Positions 1 to 8,962 of a stretch of 64,000 nt of DNA are shown here, piece after piece (the stretch's first letter is position 1; every line of letters starts with the position of its first letter). The stretch is taken from assembly GCF_009800925.1 (NCBI RefSeq), contig NZ_WOYF01000018.1, positions 1 through 64,000 on the forward strand, read 5' to 3'. Under the pieces are notes generated by a model. That model was not told where the DNA came from, searched no databases, and worked only from the letters and a program-made list of their open reading frames with translations. The position numbers and the translations under genes are program-made. The stretch comes from Budvicia diplopodorum. Its GTDB lineage: Bacteria > Pseudomonadota > Gammaproteobacteria > Enterobacterales > Enterobacteriaceae.

Positions 1-1982
1 TCATCAGCGGGCGCGATACCAGCCTGATTGGCGCACAGGCCAAAGGCGACAGCGTGTTGATGGACGTCGGCCGCGACCTGACCGTCAGGTCGCTACAGGA
101 TACCGACGACTACAGCTACGAAAGTTTCTCACTCAACGTCAGCGGCAGCTACGGCTCAGGCTTTGATATGAGCCTGGGTCTGGTTGTGGACAAAATGGAC
201 AGCACCTGGGCCAGCGTCAATGAGCAGGCCGGTATTTTTGCCGGCAAGGGCGGCTATGGCATCACCGTTGGCGGCCACACCCAGCTCGACGGCGCGGTGA
301 TTGCTTCTGAAGCCACCGCCGATAAGAACAACCTCGACACCGGCACGCTGGGCTGGAGCGATATTAAGAACAAGGCCGAGTACGACGTCAGCCACCTGTC
401 AATCAGCGTCGGCACCGGCGGCGGCGCGCCAATGGGCTTCCCGGGCGTACCGACCACACCGATTGTGGTGATGTACGGCGAGAAAGCCTCCAGCACCACC
501 AATTCGGCGATTGCGGCGGGCAATATCACCATTCGTGATAAAGAGAATCAAAAGCAGGACGTGGCAGCGCTCAGCAACGATACGCAGAATGCCAACGACG
601 TGCTGGATAAAATCTTCGACGCCGAGAAAGAGCAGAACAAGCTGGCGGCCATTACGCTGGCGGGGGAGATTGCGCAGCAGGTCACGACCATCGCCACCAA
701 TATTGGCGTGAAGGCCGCGCAGGATGAGGCGGATAAAAATGCAGGATCGTTGGCTGAAACATTATCCAACGATCCGGATTCTGTTGCGAAGGCTAGAGAA
801 AATCTGGCCAAACAAGATATTACATCGCCGACTGAGGCTCAGTTAAATAAAGCCATTTATGATATGGCTTACAGTAATATCTACGAAGGTGTGATGAGAG
901 ACTACGGCACCGGCAGCGATGTTCAACGGGCAATCCAAGCTGCTGGGGCTGCTTTGACAATAGCAATGGGTGGTGGCTCTGTAGGGAATGCAGCGGCAGC
1001 GGCTTCAGCACCTTATCTTGCAAATGAAGTGAAGAAACGCACTGAAGGACCAGAAGACAAAGATAAAGTCATCAATGCCATCGCACATGCCATTGTAGGT
1101 GCTGCTGTTGCGCAGGGTTCAGGAACTAATGCCCTTGCTGGTGCGGCCGGTGCAACCAGTGGAGAATTGATAGCTCAGATTATTATCAAAGAACTGTACA
1201 ATGGCAAAAATCCTAAAGACCTGACGGAAGATGAACGTAAGACAGTATCTGCATTGTCGATGATAGCAGCCGGCGCAATTGGTGGCGTAGCCGGAAACAG
1301 CTCAGAGTCGTTTGCTACGGCGGCAGGGGCTGGGAAAAATGCAGCGGAAAATAATACAATGAGCCTACCAAAAGGGATATCGGATCACGGACAAAGTGTA
1401 TCCAGCCTCCTGACAGATATGACACAAAAGGGCTCATCACAGGCAGAAATCGATGCAGCAATGCGGGATTATATGAATGGGAGTTTGCCAGAGGGGGCAA
1501 ATATCACCAAGGCACTCATTGATCATTATACCAATGGCTTAATGATAGGTGGCGCTTTGTATCTGGGGCCTGCGGCAGCAGCGGGTGAAATGGCCACTAG
1601 CGGAGCATTGACTCTGGGTGCGAACGGCGCTTATCAGTGGTATGACTTGAGTCAGCCGGGCAATGAAAATAAGCCATGGGACTACAAATCCAGTATTGGA
1701 TCATTTGGCATTGGGTTATTGGGACCGGGACGTGGAATAGTGGCAAATACGGGTATATCAATGGGAGGGGCATTCTTTGTTGATGGACCAGATGGCGCAT
1801 CTCAAGCCGGAGCTATGTTTGGAGGCTTTTTCGGTGGGGTAGTCGGAAAATATGTACCAAATTTGCTTACACCGTATATAGGCCCGTCATTCTCAGGGGC
1901 CACCGGGATTGCGGGAGGAGCATTCACCTCTGAAGTGGTGAATGATGCAGTTAAGAATGCTAATAAAAAGGAAGGGCAGTAA
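1..1982 (+). CDS. CdiA-type contact-dependent inhibition toxin/filamentous haemagglutinin, C-terminal part (5' truncated)
   Basis: The frame is open from the window edge (codons in frame from base 3), so only the last ~660 residues of a large two-partner-secretion exoprotein are visible. The first ~170 residues are haemagglutinin-repeat-like (GRDxSLIGAxAxGD, then VGRDLTVRSLQD). A Gly/Ala-rich pretoxin region follows and ends in AENN (bases 1344-1355), a variant of the VENN motif that separates the conserved CdiA part from the variable toxin. The ~208 residues after it would be the CdiA-CT toxin. They are hydrophobic and glycine-rich (runs such as GSFGIGLLGPGRG, AGAMFGGFFGGVVGKY), with no nuclease motif I recognise, so a membrane-active toxin is my inference. 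GC content falls from about base 730 onward, typical of exchangeable CT modules. The stop codon overlaps the start of the next gene. Confidence 0.85.
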   Translation, partial: ISGRDTSLIGAQAKGDSVLMDVGRDLTVRSLQDTDDYSYESFSLNVSGSYGSGFDMSLGLVVDKMDSTWASVNEQAGIFAGKGGYGITVGGHTQLDGAVIASEATADKNNLDTGTLGWSDIKNKAEYDVSHLSISVGTGGGAPMGFPGVPTTPIVVMYGEKASSTTNSAIAAGNITIRDKENQKQDVAALSNDTQNANDVLDKIFDAEKEQNKLAAITLAGEIAQQVTTIATNIGVKAAQDEADKNAGSLAETLSNDPDSVAKARENLAKQDITSPTEAQLNKAIYDMAYSNIYEGVMRDYGTGSDVQRAIQAAGAALTIAMGGGSVGNAAAAASAPYLANEVKKRTEGPEDKDKVINAIAHAIVGAAVAQGSGTNALAGAAGATSGELIAQIIIKELYNGKNPKDLTEDERKTVSALSMIAAGAIGGVAGNSSESFATAAGAGKNAAENNTMSLPKGISDHGQSVSSLLTDMTQKGSSQAEIDAAMRDYMNGSLPEGANITKALIDHYTNGLMIGGALYLGPAAAAGEMATSGALTLGANGAYQWYDLSQPGNENKPWDYKSSIGSFGIGLLGPGRGIVANTGISMGGAFFVDGPDGASQAGAMFGGFFGGVVGKYVPNLLTPYIGPSFSGATGIAGGAFTSEVVNDAVKNANKKEGQ

Positions 1983-2245
1983 TGATACTGAAGAAAATGA
2001 CTCCTTATATTTTTGTATTGGTATTTTTATACTTGACTGGAGCATTTTTTCTGCTCGGATTGGGAGCTCGTTGCGTTGTTGGGTTGATATACACATCATC
2101 ATTAAATATCTCAACAGAAGATGTTCTCAAAACTTTGATAATGAGTTCAATAACAGGGGCGTTCCTCTCTATTGGCGCTCTTGTATTTAATCGAATAGGT
2201 ATTTATAACGCCCGAAAAAGGCCCCCATCAGATCCAGATCAGTGA
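1982..2245 (+). CDS. Putative CdiI-type immunity protein, small two-TM membrane protein
   Basis: This 87-residue protein starts at an ATG that shares one base with the stop codon of the CdiA-type gene (TAATG), so the two are probably translationally coupled, the arrangement expected for a toxin/immunity pair. Two hydrophobic segments are visible, at about residues 8-35 (YIFVLVFLYLTGAFFLLGLG) and 50-70, with a basic, proline-containing tail. In CDI systems with pore-forming or membrane-targeted CdiA-CTs the cognate immunity protein is a small integral membrane protein. Function here rests on position and topology only, since I do not recognise the sequence family. An alternative is an unrelated membrane peptide. 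Confidence 0.6.
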   Translation: MILKKMTPYIFVLVFLYLTGAFFLLGLGARCVVGLIYTSSLNISTEDVLKTLIMSSITGAFLSIGALVFNRIGIYNARKRPPSDPDQ

Positions 2246-2253
2246 GTACTCTA

Positions 2254-2277
2254 AACCCAGTTCTTATGAGCTGGGTA
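2254..2277 (+). terminator. Hairpin after the immunity candidate
   Basis: ACCCAG...CTGGGT forms a stem of about nine pairs (one G:U) around a TTAT loop directly after the immunity gene. The following bases are ATTGTGAAC, so the U-tract is poor and the terminator call is weak. Confidence 0.3.
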
Positions 2278-2377
2278 TTGTGAACTGTCCTTGATTTAAT
2301 ACCCACGTTGTTTTCATATCAATAAACTAAAGTCATTATGACAAGGCAATTGGAATTTAAAGGATTATAGGATTTAT

Positions 2378-2971
2378 ATGAATTATCAAATAGCACCTTT
2401 CTGGTTCTATTCAGGAAAAATTATCCTGATGGTATTTACGGCAATTGGGTTATCTTTTTTTGGAATAACCGCACTTATTTTTTATGGGCTGTTGATCGGG
2501 TTAGTATTTAATATTGCTATTCCTATGCGTTTACATCAGTTAGTTGAAAAAGGGTTTGTTGTTATTCCTGAAAAACTTTCACAGTGGACTATCTATGTGC
2601 ACGGAATTCCGGTTCAGGAAACGCGTAGTCAGCTGACTAATCCTCATTTTGCAGTTGAAGAGCATATGCGTACTTTCTTTTTGCGATCTTTTATCACCAA
2701 AATAATAGCTCAAATCACGGTACTAACCGTGTTGATATCACAAGTATGGAAAGCTGCGCCTACTAATGTCTGGATCCTTAGCATCGCCTTGACGGCTGGG
2801 TTCTGGATAGCTGTTAAATGCATTAGCACCTTTATTGCTTTAAATGCAATATTCAGACAAACGTGGCAACACATGGAAGTTGTTACTCGGAATGATAGTG
2901 TGTGGTATTGCGCCGGATTCGGTCAAGGTAGTAAGCAAGTAACAGCTTTAGATAAGCTACTCTTACTTTAA
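2378..2971 (+). CDS. Hypothetical inner-membrane protein next to the CDI locus
   Basis: This 197-residue protein is not recognised. It has a hydrophobic N-terminal region of about 40 residues (roughly 10-50, probably two membrane passes), a soluble middle section (about 55-100) containing HGIPVQETRSQ, and two further hydrophobic stretches at about 105-125 and 130-155. The C-terminus is soluble. An AGGAT sequence five bases before the ATG can serve as ribosome binding site. The gene lies 132 bases after the immunity candidate, on the same strand and with similarly low GC, so it may belong to the same exchangeable CDI cargo, for example an orphan immunity gene. That is inference from position only. 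Confidence 0.6.
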   Translation: MNYQIAPFWFYSGKIILMVFTAIGLSFFGITALIFYGLLIGLVFNIAIPMRLHQLVEKGFVVIPEKLSQWTIYVHGIPVQETRSQLTNPHFAVEEHMRTFFLRSFITKIIAQITVLTVLISQVWKAAPTNVWILSIALTAGFWIAVKCISTFIALNAIFRQTWQHMEVVTRNDSVWYCAGFGQGSKQVTALDKLLLL

Positions 2972-3067
2972 TTATTTTTTGCGATCCATCCCCAAAATCC
3001 AAAATTCCCCGTCCAAAAAGCCGTTACACCAATTGACCCAATCCCTGAGTAAACATACAGTACCTGC

Positions 3068-3127
3068 GCAGGCGGTTTTTCGCCTGCAAAAGCAAAACCC
3101 CGCAGTGCTCGAACACATACGGGGTTT
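3068..3127 (+). promoter_or_regulatory. Two adjacent hairpins, phage-like leader
   Basis: The first hairpin has a 7-bp stem, GCAGGCG/CGCCTGC (3068-3087). The second has an 8-bp stem, AAACCCCG/CGGGGTTT (3095-3102 with 3120-3127) around a 17-base loop. They lie directly upstream of a 32-base leader with a GAGG ribosome binding site and the short ORF at 3160. A hairpin with this CCCCG/CGGGG stem before Icd/Ash-like genes is something I associate with P4-type satellite prophages, from memory, so the assignment is tentative. Confidence 0.4.
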
Positions 3128-3159
3128 CTAACCAACAAGTTACATGAAGAGGTAACTCA

Positions 3160-3327
3160 TGGCTGTAAAAGAGCATAACCAAACTCGCCCCAAATTTATA
3201 CTCGTCACCCGATCTAATTTTCGATCCAGCTCGAATAAACGATCTTCTGTTTCAGTCGGTTACCGGCTAAGCGGGGGGACAATCCCATGCTTAATAGCGT
3301 TGATTCGACCTCTACCGATCTGCTAGA
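3160..3327 (+). CDS. Short ORF resembling the N-terminus of Icd-like (Ash family) proteins, possibly truncated
   Basis: This 55-codon frame is preceded by GAAGAGGTAACTC, a good ribosome binding site. It begins MAVKEHNQTRPKFI, which resembles the start of host-cell-division-inhibitor Icd-like proteins of P4-type prophages (typically a polar N-terminus, then PKFI). The remainder (TRSNFRSSSNKRSSVSV...) does not continue the family pattern that I remember, so it is either a diverged, frameshifted or truncated copy. No integrase, alpha primase or other P4 gene is present nearby. It overlaps the next short ORF by 41 bases. Confidence 0.35.
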
Positions 3328-3463
3328 ACTGGCTGAACAGTGCCTTGCCCTTGTCTCAGCAATAATTAACCTTGATGAGGCTTCGCTAACGGAGTCACTC
3401 CAGTTTATTCTGCATGAGAAACTAGCCGCTTTATACACGGTATTGTCCGCCAATAACGGCTAA
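3287..3463 (+). CDS. Small acidic protein of satellite-phage type, unknown function
   Basis: This 58-residue protein begins MLNSVDSTSTDLLELAEQCL. It is predicted to be mostly helical and acidic (LLELAEQCLALVSAIINLDEASLTESLQFIL). A G-rich stretch (3271-3278) lies eight bases before the ATG and can act as a ribosome binding site. Small leucine-rich proteins of this kind often follow the Icd/Ash-like ORF in P4-like elements, which fits the gene just upstream. A strong rho-independent terminator follows 21 bases after the stop. Function is unknown. Confidence 0.5.
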   Translation: MLNSVDSTSTDLLELAEQCLALVSAIINLDEASLTESLQFILHEKLAALYTVLSANNG

Positions 3464-3484
3464 TTTCCGGCAGGTCCCGATTAA

Positions 3485-3509
3485 TAGACGCCCATTGGCG
3501 TCTATTTTT
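3485..3509 (+). terminator. Rho-independent terminator
   Basis: Perfect 8-bp stem TAGACGCC/GGCGTCTA with a CATT loop, followed by TTTTT. It ends the short phage-like transcription unit and faces the end of the GyrI-like gene on the other strand. Confidence 0.75.
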
Positions 3510-3545
3510 ACCTCTATTGTCTTACCCGATAGCTTAACGCCGTGG

Positions 3546-4028
3546 CTATTTTTTCATCATCGGAAAATAGATATCGGTGATTAGCTGGTCTTCCGGCGTG
3601 TTCATCGGGTTGTTGCGGTAGATTTCATACGAAGGCTGCTCGGTTTTCTCATACTCGCTGGCCGGTAGCCATTGGTTATAAAACTGGTTATAAACCGGTT
3701 CCAGAGCAGAATAGGGCCCGACGTGGTGATATACCGCGTAGCAGCCGCCGGTTAGCTCTATGGGGTTGACGATTTCAGACAGACGCTCGTCTGCGAGCGG
3801 CTGGTAAAATTCAACGCAGGCGTCTGAACGGCACTGCTCCGGCGCTTTGGTTTTGGGGTTATCGTGGTAAATGGCAATGCCGCACTTTGCCTGAGCCGTG
3901 AGGTCGGCGGCTAATATCCAGTCCCATAGCGCGCCAAAGGCTTTATGAATGTCTATGTAGGGTCCGTTGTGGCGAATGCCATATACCGTGGTGGTTTCAC
4001 GCGTTTCAATGGTGATATTCATATTCAT
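3546..4028 (-). CDS. GyrI/SbmC-like effector-binding-domain protein
   Basis: This 160-residue protein matches the length of E. coli SbmC (DNA gyrase inhibitor, 157 aa) and follows the same plan: an N-terminal beta strand with a TVYGIRHNGPY segment, a YHDNPKTKAPEQCRSDACV segment typical of GyrI-like folds, a GGCYAVYHHVGPYSAL strand-turn, and a C-terminal YEIYRNNP...DIYFPM pattern. The GyrI-like fold is also the ligand-binding half of AraC-type regulators, so small-molecule binding is as likely as gyrase protection. It starts 19 bases after the malQ stop, with AGGGAT as ribosome binding site, so it is probably the last gene of the glg-malQ transcript. Confidence 0.75.
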   Translation of the reverse strand: MNMNITIETRETTTVYGIRHNGPYIDIHKAFGALWDWILAADLTAQAKCGIAIYHDNPKTKAPEQCRSDACVEFYQPLADERLSEIVNPIELTGGCYAVYHHVGPYSALEPVYNQFYNQWLPASEYEKTEQPSYEIYRNNPMNTPEDQLITDIYFPMMKK

Positions 4029-4047
4029 ATTATTATCCCTGTTTAAT

Positions 4048-6189
4048 TTATGAGTCTCGGGTGGATTGAACGGCCTTTAATAGCCGGACTATTTCAATAT
4101 TATCAAAAATACTGTTTAAATCTACAGTTATTTTTCGCCGCCAGTTAGGATATTGAACCGTGGTTCCCGGTACGTTAACCGGGCTATCCATGCCCAGCCA
4201 GTCTTCCGGCTGTAGCCCAATCAGCAAGCTGCCGGTGGAGGCAATAAACCGATGAATGTGGTTGCTGAGCGCTGGGGTCATGGGTACGTCAGCCCGCTGC
4301 TCCTGCGGGTTCTCATCAATAAAACCGTTATCAAACAGCGTGGTTAATATTTCTCGTTTGCTGCGCTGTCGGTCAGCGTTAAGCTCGGCCAGAATCTCTG
4401 GGTCAGGGTAGATCCCCAGCCTTTCGCCCAAATCTAAATCACCCGCCTGCCAGTAGCTGTGCAAGGTTGGCAGGTCGTGGGTGCTGATGGTTGCCATCGC
4501 CTGAGCGGGGTAGTCGGCGGGGTTTCTAAACTGGCCTTCGGGCGTTTGCTCAAAGTACAGCACCTTATACGAGAACACGCCGCTCTGTTGGAGCTTATTG
4601 ACTATCTCTGGCGGAACTATGCCCAAGTCTTCGCCGATCACCATGCATTTTTGCCGCTGGCTTTCCAGCGCCAGAATCGCCAGCAGATCGTCAACCGGAT
4701 ACATCACGTATCCTCCCCGATCGGCAGTTTCGCCATAGGGGATCCACCACAGGCGCAGCAGCGACATCACGTGGTCGATGCGTAACGCGCCGCAGTGGCG
4801 CATATTGGCGCGCAACAGGTCAATAAACGGCTGGTAGGCGCGCTGGACCATAATCTGTGGGTCCATTGGCGGTAGCCCCCAGTTTTGCCCCAACGGCCCT
4901 AACGGATCGGGCGGAGCGCCGATTGAGGCTTTAATCCGGTAGAGGTTTTTGTCGCACCACGTATCGGAGCCTCCGTCGGTCACGCCGACCGCCAGATCGC
5001 GGTAAATGCCGATCGGCATGCCCTGACGCTGGCTGAGGGTAAAACATTCGGCTAACTGGCCGTGGGCCAACCACTGTAGCCATGCGTAAAAGCGTACGTC
5101 GTCCGCGTAGTTTTCGACAAACTGCCTGACCGCCGGACTGTTACCGTCGTGATATTCCGCTGGCCACGCAGGCCAGCCCCACATAAAGGGTTCACGGGCC
5201 GCATGATAGGCATGAATCGCATCAAACTCAGCCTGCTTTTGTAGCGATTCGCCGTGGTTATACAGGAAGTCGTTGAAGGCACTGACCCTAGGGTGTTGGT
5301 CGTCTAAATTTTTAAAATGGCCGTAGGCATGGCGCAAGCCTTCCAGCTTTAGCGCCATCACCTGAGGGTAATCAACCAAGTCGGTAGCGCGTACTGCCTG
5401 CCAGCGCTGTTGCACCGGCGCGCTGAGCCACCACGCTTGGGCGGTAACGCTGTTTTGAAACTCGCTAACGGTCGTTACGTCAATATAGATAACGTTTAGC
5501 CAGTTGCGTGACGACGGGCTGTAAGGGCTGGCGCTGCCCGGATTAGACGGGTAGAGCGCGTGAATGGGGTTAAGGCCAACGAAGGCACCGCCGCGCCGGG
5601 CAACGTGGCCAAGCATCTGTTTCAGGTCGCTAAAATCACCAATGCCCCAGTTGGTTTCTGAGCGCAGGGTATACAGCTGAATACAGGTGCCCCACAGCTT
5701 GGTGTGATTAACCAACGGGCGGGGAATAAAGCAGCGCTGTGGGGCGATAATAATGCGACACGACCACTGCTCATCGCCCTGAGTGACGGTTAGCAGGTGA
5801 TACCCCAACGGTAGGGTTGGCGGTAAGATTATTATCGGGCTTTCGTCTAATTCTGAGCTACCGGAATACTGGTGCGCATCGGCCATCAAAGCCATTGACA
5901 GATCTTCCAGCTGTAAATGCCATTGATAAGCGCCGGGTCGGCTGAGCGGCAACCGGTATTCGGTTTCGGCGTAAAAAATCGTCACGCCCGGCAGCGGCGA
6001 ATGGTCAATATCCTGCCAAAAATCGCTTTCTGACGCCGCCATCGCCGCAAAAAGCCGTTCCCTGACGCTCAGCGGGATGCTCTCTTGCTGCCCTTTGGCA
6101 TTAATATAGTGGGTTGCTATTCCGGCCAGCTCCAGCGCGTCTTTTTGGGGGGAGTCTGGCAGCGTTGCCTGAAGGGTAAGCTTATCCAT
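4048..6189 (-). CDS. malQ: 4-alpha-glucanotransferase (amylomaltase)
   Basis: MalQ transfers maltosyl and longer dextrinyl units between maltodextrins in the cytoplasm, releasing glucose. The 713-residue product is a little longer than E. coli MalQ (694). The GH77 catalytic residues are visible: the nucleophile in LRIDHVMSL (D472), the acid/base in VIGEDLG (E520) and the third carboxylate in STHDLPT (D572). An N-terminal domain of about 145 residues precedes the barrel. In E. coli malQ lies with malP in the maltose regulon. Here it follows glgP by 135 bases on the same strand, which suggests expression with glycogen metabolism. No MalT-box search was done. Confidence 0.95.
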   Translation of the reverse strand: MDKLTLQATLPDSPQKDALELAGIATHYINAKGQQESIPLSVRERLFAAMAASESDFWQDIDHSPLPGVTIFYAETEYRLPLSRPGAYQWHLQLEDLSMALMADAHQYSGSSELDESPIIILPPTLPLGYHLLTVTQGDEQWSCRIIIAPQRCFIPRPLVNHTKLWGTCIQLYTLRSETNWGIGDFSDLKQMLGHVARRGGAFVGLNPIHALYPSNPGSASPYSPSSRNWLNVIYIDVTTVSEFQNSVTAQAWWLSAPVQQRWQAVRATDLVDYPQVMALKLEGLRHAYGHFKNLDDQHPRVSAFNDFLYNHGESLQKQAEFDAIHAYHAAREPFMWGWPAWPAEYHDGNSPAVRQFVENYADDVRFYAWLQWLAHGQLAECFTLSQRQGMPIGIYRDLAVGVTDGGSDTWCDKNLYRIKASIGAPPDPLGPLGQNWGLPPMDPQIMVQRAYQPFIDLLRANMRHCGALRIDHVMSLLRLWWIPYGETADRGGYVMYPVDDLLAILALESQRQKCMVIGEDLGIVPPEIVNKLQQSGVFSYKVLYFEQTPEGQFRNPADYPAQAMATISTHDLPTLHSYWQAGDLDLGERLGIYPDPEILAELNADRQRSKREILTTLFDNGFIDENPQEQRADVPMTPALSNHIHRFIASTGSLLIGLQPEDWLGMDSPVNVPGTTVQYPNWRRKITVDLNSIFDNIEIVRLLKAVQSTRDS

Positions 6190-6324
6190 GAGTCAGATTC
6201 ATCATAAATCCCCCGCCGTAAAGCGGGGAAGAAGTGTCGGGTTGATAGCGATACCTTTGGCGTTTAGCGTGGCGATCACGCCGGGCACGTTTGGGTATCG
6301 CTCTTGGGTATCGATAGGGTTCAG

Positions 6325-8772
6325 CTACAGTTTTACCGGTTTAATATTCCAGATCTCGTCGGCGTACTCTTGAATCGTACGGTCAGAGGAGAAATACCCC
6401 ATATTGGCGATATTGAGCACCACTTTATGCGCCCACAGGTTTGGCTTACGGTACAGCTTATCGACTTCATCCTGCATGTTGACGTAAGAGCGGAAGTCGG
6501 CCAGCAGTTGGTAAAAATCACCGAAGTTAACCAGCGAGTCAAACAGGCTGCTGTAGCGATGAGGCTCTTCGGGGCTAAAGAGGCCGGTGGCAATCTGGGT
6601 TAAAACCTCATGAAGCTCTTCATCTTCCTCATAGAACTGGCGGGGAAGGTAGCCGTTGCTGCGTAGCGCTTCCACCTGCTCGGCAGTATTGCCGAAAATA
6701 AAGATATTATCGTCACCGACGTGCTGTTTGATTTCGATATTGGCCCCGTCGAGGGTGCCGATGGTTAACGCGCCGTTCAGGGCAAACTTCATATTACCGG
6801 TGCCCGAGGCTTCGGTACCGGCCAGCGAGATTTGCTCTGACAGGTCGGTTGCCGGAATGATTGCCTGCGCCAGACTAACGCTGTAGTTAGGAATGAAAAC
6901 CACTTTGAGCCTGTTTTTGATCCGTTCATCGCCGTTCACCACTTTGGCTACGTCGTTGATCAGGCGAATAATCAGCTTCGCGTTGACGTAGGAAGAGGCC
7001 GCCTTACCGGCAAAAATAACCACCCGAGGCACCCAGTCTTCATCCGGTGACGCCAGAATACGGTTATAGCGGTTAACCACCTGCAACAGGTTAAGCAACT
7101 GGCGTTTATATTCATGGATCCGCTTTATCTGCACGTCAAACAGCGCATTGGGGTTGACAATGACGTTCAGGTTTTCGGCAATGTAGGCCGCCAGCCTTTT
7201 CTTATTTTGCAGCTTTACCTGTTTGATTTTGTCAATAAACGCCGGGAAGTCGATATGATCGTTTAAGTAAGAGAGTATGCTCAAGTCGGTGCGCCAAGCG
7301 CTACCAATCACCTCATCCAGCAGGGCTGACAGCGGCTTATTGGCAAGGCCTAACCAGCGGCGAGGGGTTATGCCATTGGTTTTATTACTGAAGCGACCGG
7401 GGAAGAGCATAGCAAAATCAGCAAACAGTGACTGAACCATTAGCTCTGAGTGCAGCGCCGATACGCCATTGACTTTATGGCTGGCAATCACCGCTAACCA
7501 GGCCATACGAACCTTTCGGCCGTTATTTTCATCAACGATCGACACGCGGCTCAGCAAACCCGGATCGTCAGGGTAGTGGCTTTTGGTTATGTCCATAAAC
7601 TGGTCGTTAATTTCAAAGATAATCTGTAGGTGGCGGGGCAGGTTTTTACCCAGCATATCAACCGGCCAGGTTTCCAGCGCTTCGCTCATCAGGGTGTGAT
7701 TGGTATAAGAGAATACCTGACAGGTGACGAACCACGCGTCTTCCCAGCTATAGTTATGGTTATCCATCAGTAAGCGCATCAGCTCAGGAATAGCCAGCAC
7801 CGGGTGGGTATCATTGAGGTGAATGGCGATTTTACTGGCCAGATTGTCATAGGTTTCATACAGCGCCCAGTGACCGCTCAGAATGTCTTGCAGCGTGGCT
7901 GAAACCAGAAAATACTCTTGGCGCAGTCGCAGCTCACGGCCGGAATAGGTTGAGTCGTTGGGGTAAAGTACCCGGGAAACGTTTTCTGAGTGGTTTTTAT
8001 CTTCTACGGCGGCGAAGTAATCACCCTGATTAAATTTACCCAGATTAATTTCATTACTGGCTCGGGCCGACCACAGGCGCAGGGTGTTGGTGGCATCGGT
8101 ATCAAATCCGGGAATAATCTGGTCATAGGCGCAGGCCAGAATTTCTTCGGTTTCCAGCCAGTGGCTAACGGCCCCTTCGGTCTGAATGCGCCCGCCAAAA
8201 AATACTTTATAGCGAATATGATGGCGCGGAAATTCCCATGCGTTGCCGTATTCTAGCCAGTTATCCGGTGATTCAGCCTGCTGGCCGTTAACGATATTCT
8301 GTTTGAACATGCCGTATTCATAGCGAATGCCGTAGCCGCGGGCCGGTAAACTTAAGGTCGCCAGTGAGTCGAGGAAGCAGGCCGCTAAGCGGCCAAGGCC
8401 GCCGTTGCCTAAACCCGGATCGTTCTCTTCGTTAATCAGTTGCTCAAGGTTAAATCCCATGTCATTGAGCGCCTGCGCTAAGTCTTCGTAAATACCGACG
8501 GAAAGCAGGGCGTTAGACAGGGTTCTGCCCATCAGAAATTCCATCGACAGGTAATAAACGCGCCTACCTGACTGAGATATATGCGCACGGGTGGAGCGCA
8601 GCCAGCGTTCTACCATTCTGTCGCGCACCACAAAAGAGATCGCATTTAACCAGTCGTGTTCGGTGGCCAAGGCCGGCTCTTTACCAATGACAAATTTCAA
8701 TTTTTCCTGAATTGAAGTTTTGAGGCTTTCAATTCGGTCAGCGGGTGATTCAAAATTAAATTGTGAGGACAT
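6325..8772 (-). CDS. glgP: Glycogen/maltodextrin phosphorylase
   Basis: GlgP releases glucose-1-phosphate from the non-reducing ends of glycogen using pyridoxal phosphate. The 815-residue length equals that of E. coli GlgP. Diagnostic segments are [49 protein letters not shown] and [20 protein letters not shown]; the lysine of the last one (near residue 660) carries the cofactor. The N-terminus follows the GlgP rather than the MalP pattern. The start at 8772 lies 190 bases after the glgA stop, in the conserved glgB-X-C-A-P order. No separate malP is present in this window, so GlgP may also serve maltodextrins released by the adjacent MalQ. Confidence 0.96.
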   Translation of the reverse strand: MSSQFNFESPADRIESLKTSIQEKLKFVIGKEPALATEHDWLNAISFVVRDRMVERWLRSTRAHISQSGRRVYYLSMEFLMGRTLSNALLSVGIYEDLAQALNDMGFNLEQLINEENDPGLGNGGLGRLAACFLDSLATLSLPARGYGIRYEYGMFKQNIVNGQQAESPDNWLEYGNAWEFPRHHIRYKVFFGGRIQTEGAVSHWLETEEILACAYDQIIPGFDTDATNTLRLWSARASNEINLGKFNQGDYFAAVEDKNHSENVSRVLYPNDSTYSGRELRLRQEYFLVSATLQDILSGHWALYETYDNLASKIAIHLNDTHPVLAIPELMRLLMDNHNYSWEDAWFVTCQVFSYTNHTLMSEALETWPVDMLGKNLPRHLQIIFEINDQFMDITKSHYPDDPGLLSRVSIVDENNGRKVRMAWLAVIASHKVNGVSALHSELMVQSLFADFAMLFPGRFSNKTNGITPRRWLGLANKPLSALLDEVIGSAWRTDLSILSYLNDHIDFPAFIDKIKQVKLQNKKRLAAYIAENLNVIVNPNALFDVQIKRIHEYKRQLLNLLQVVNRYNRILASPDEDWVPRVVIFAGKAASSYVNAKLIIRLINDVAKVVNGDERIKNRLKVVFIPNYSVSLAQAIIPATDLSEQISLAGTEASGTGNMKFALNGALTIGTLDGANIEIKQHVGDDNIFIFGNTAEQVEALRSNGYLPRQFYEEDEELHEVLTQIATGLFSPEEPHRYSSLFDSLVNFGDFYQLLADFRSYVNMQDEVDKLYRKPNLWAHKVVLNIANMGYFSSDRTIQEYADEIWNIKPVKL

Positions 8773-8962
8773 TGTTTATTCATCTCTGGTTTGTGTCAGT
8801 GTTTTAGGGCAAATCTATTTTTATCAACAGCCCCGTGAATAATGTTCTGTCACTTGGTTAATACGCTGGCAGATTTTATCGGCCACCTTTATAACGCTGG
8901 CCTCAATAACCAGCGGGCTTAGCTTTGAGTATCGTTCAAAAACTCAGCAATACCAGTAAGGT

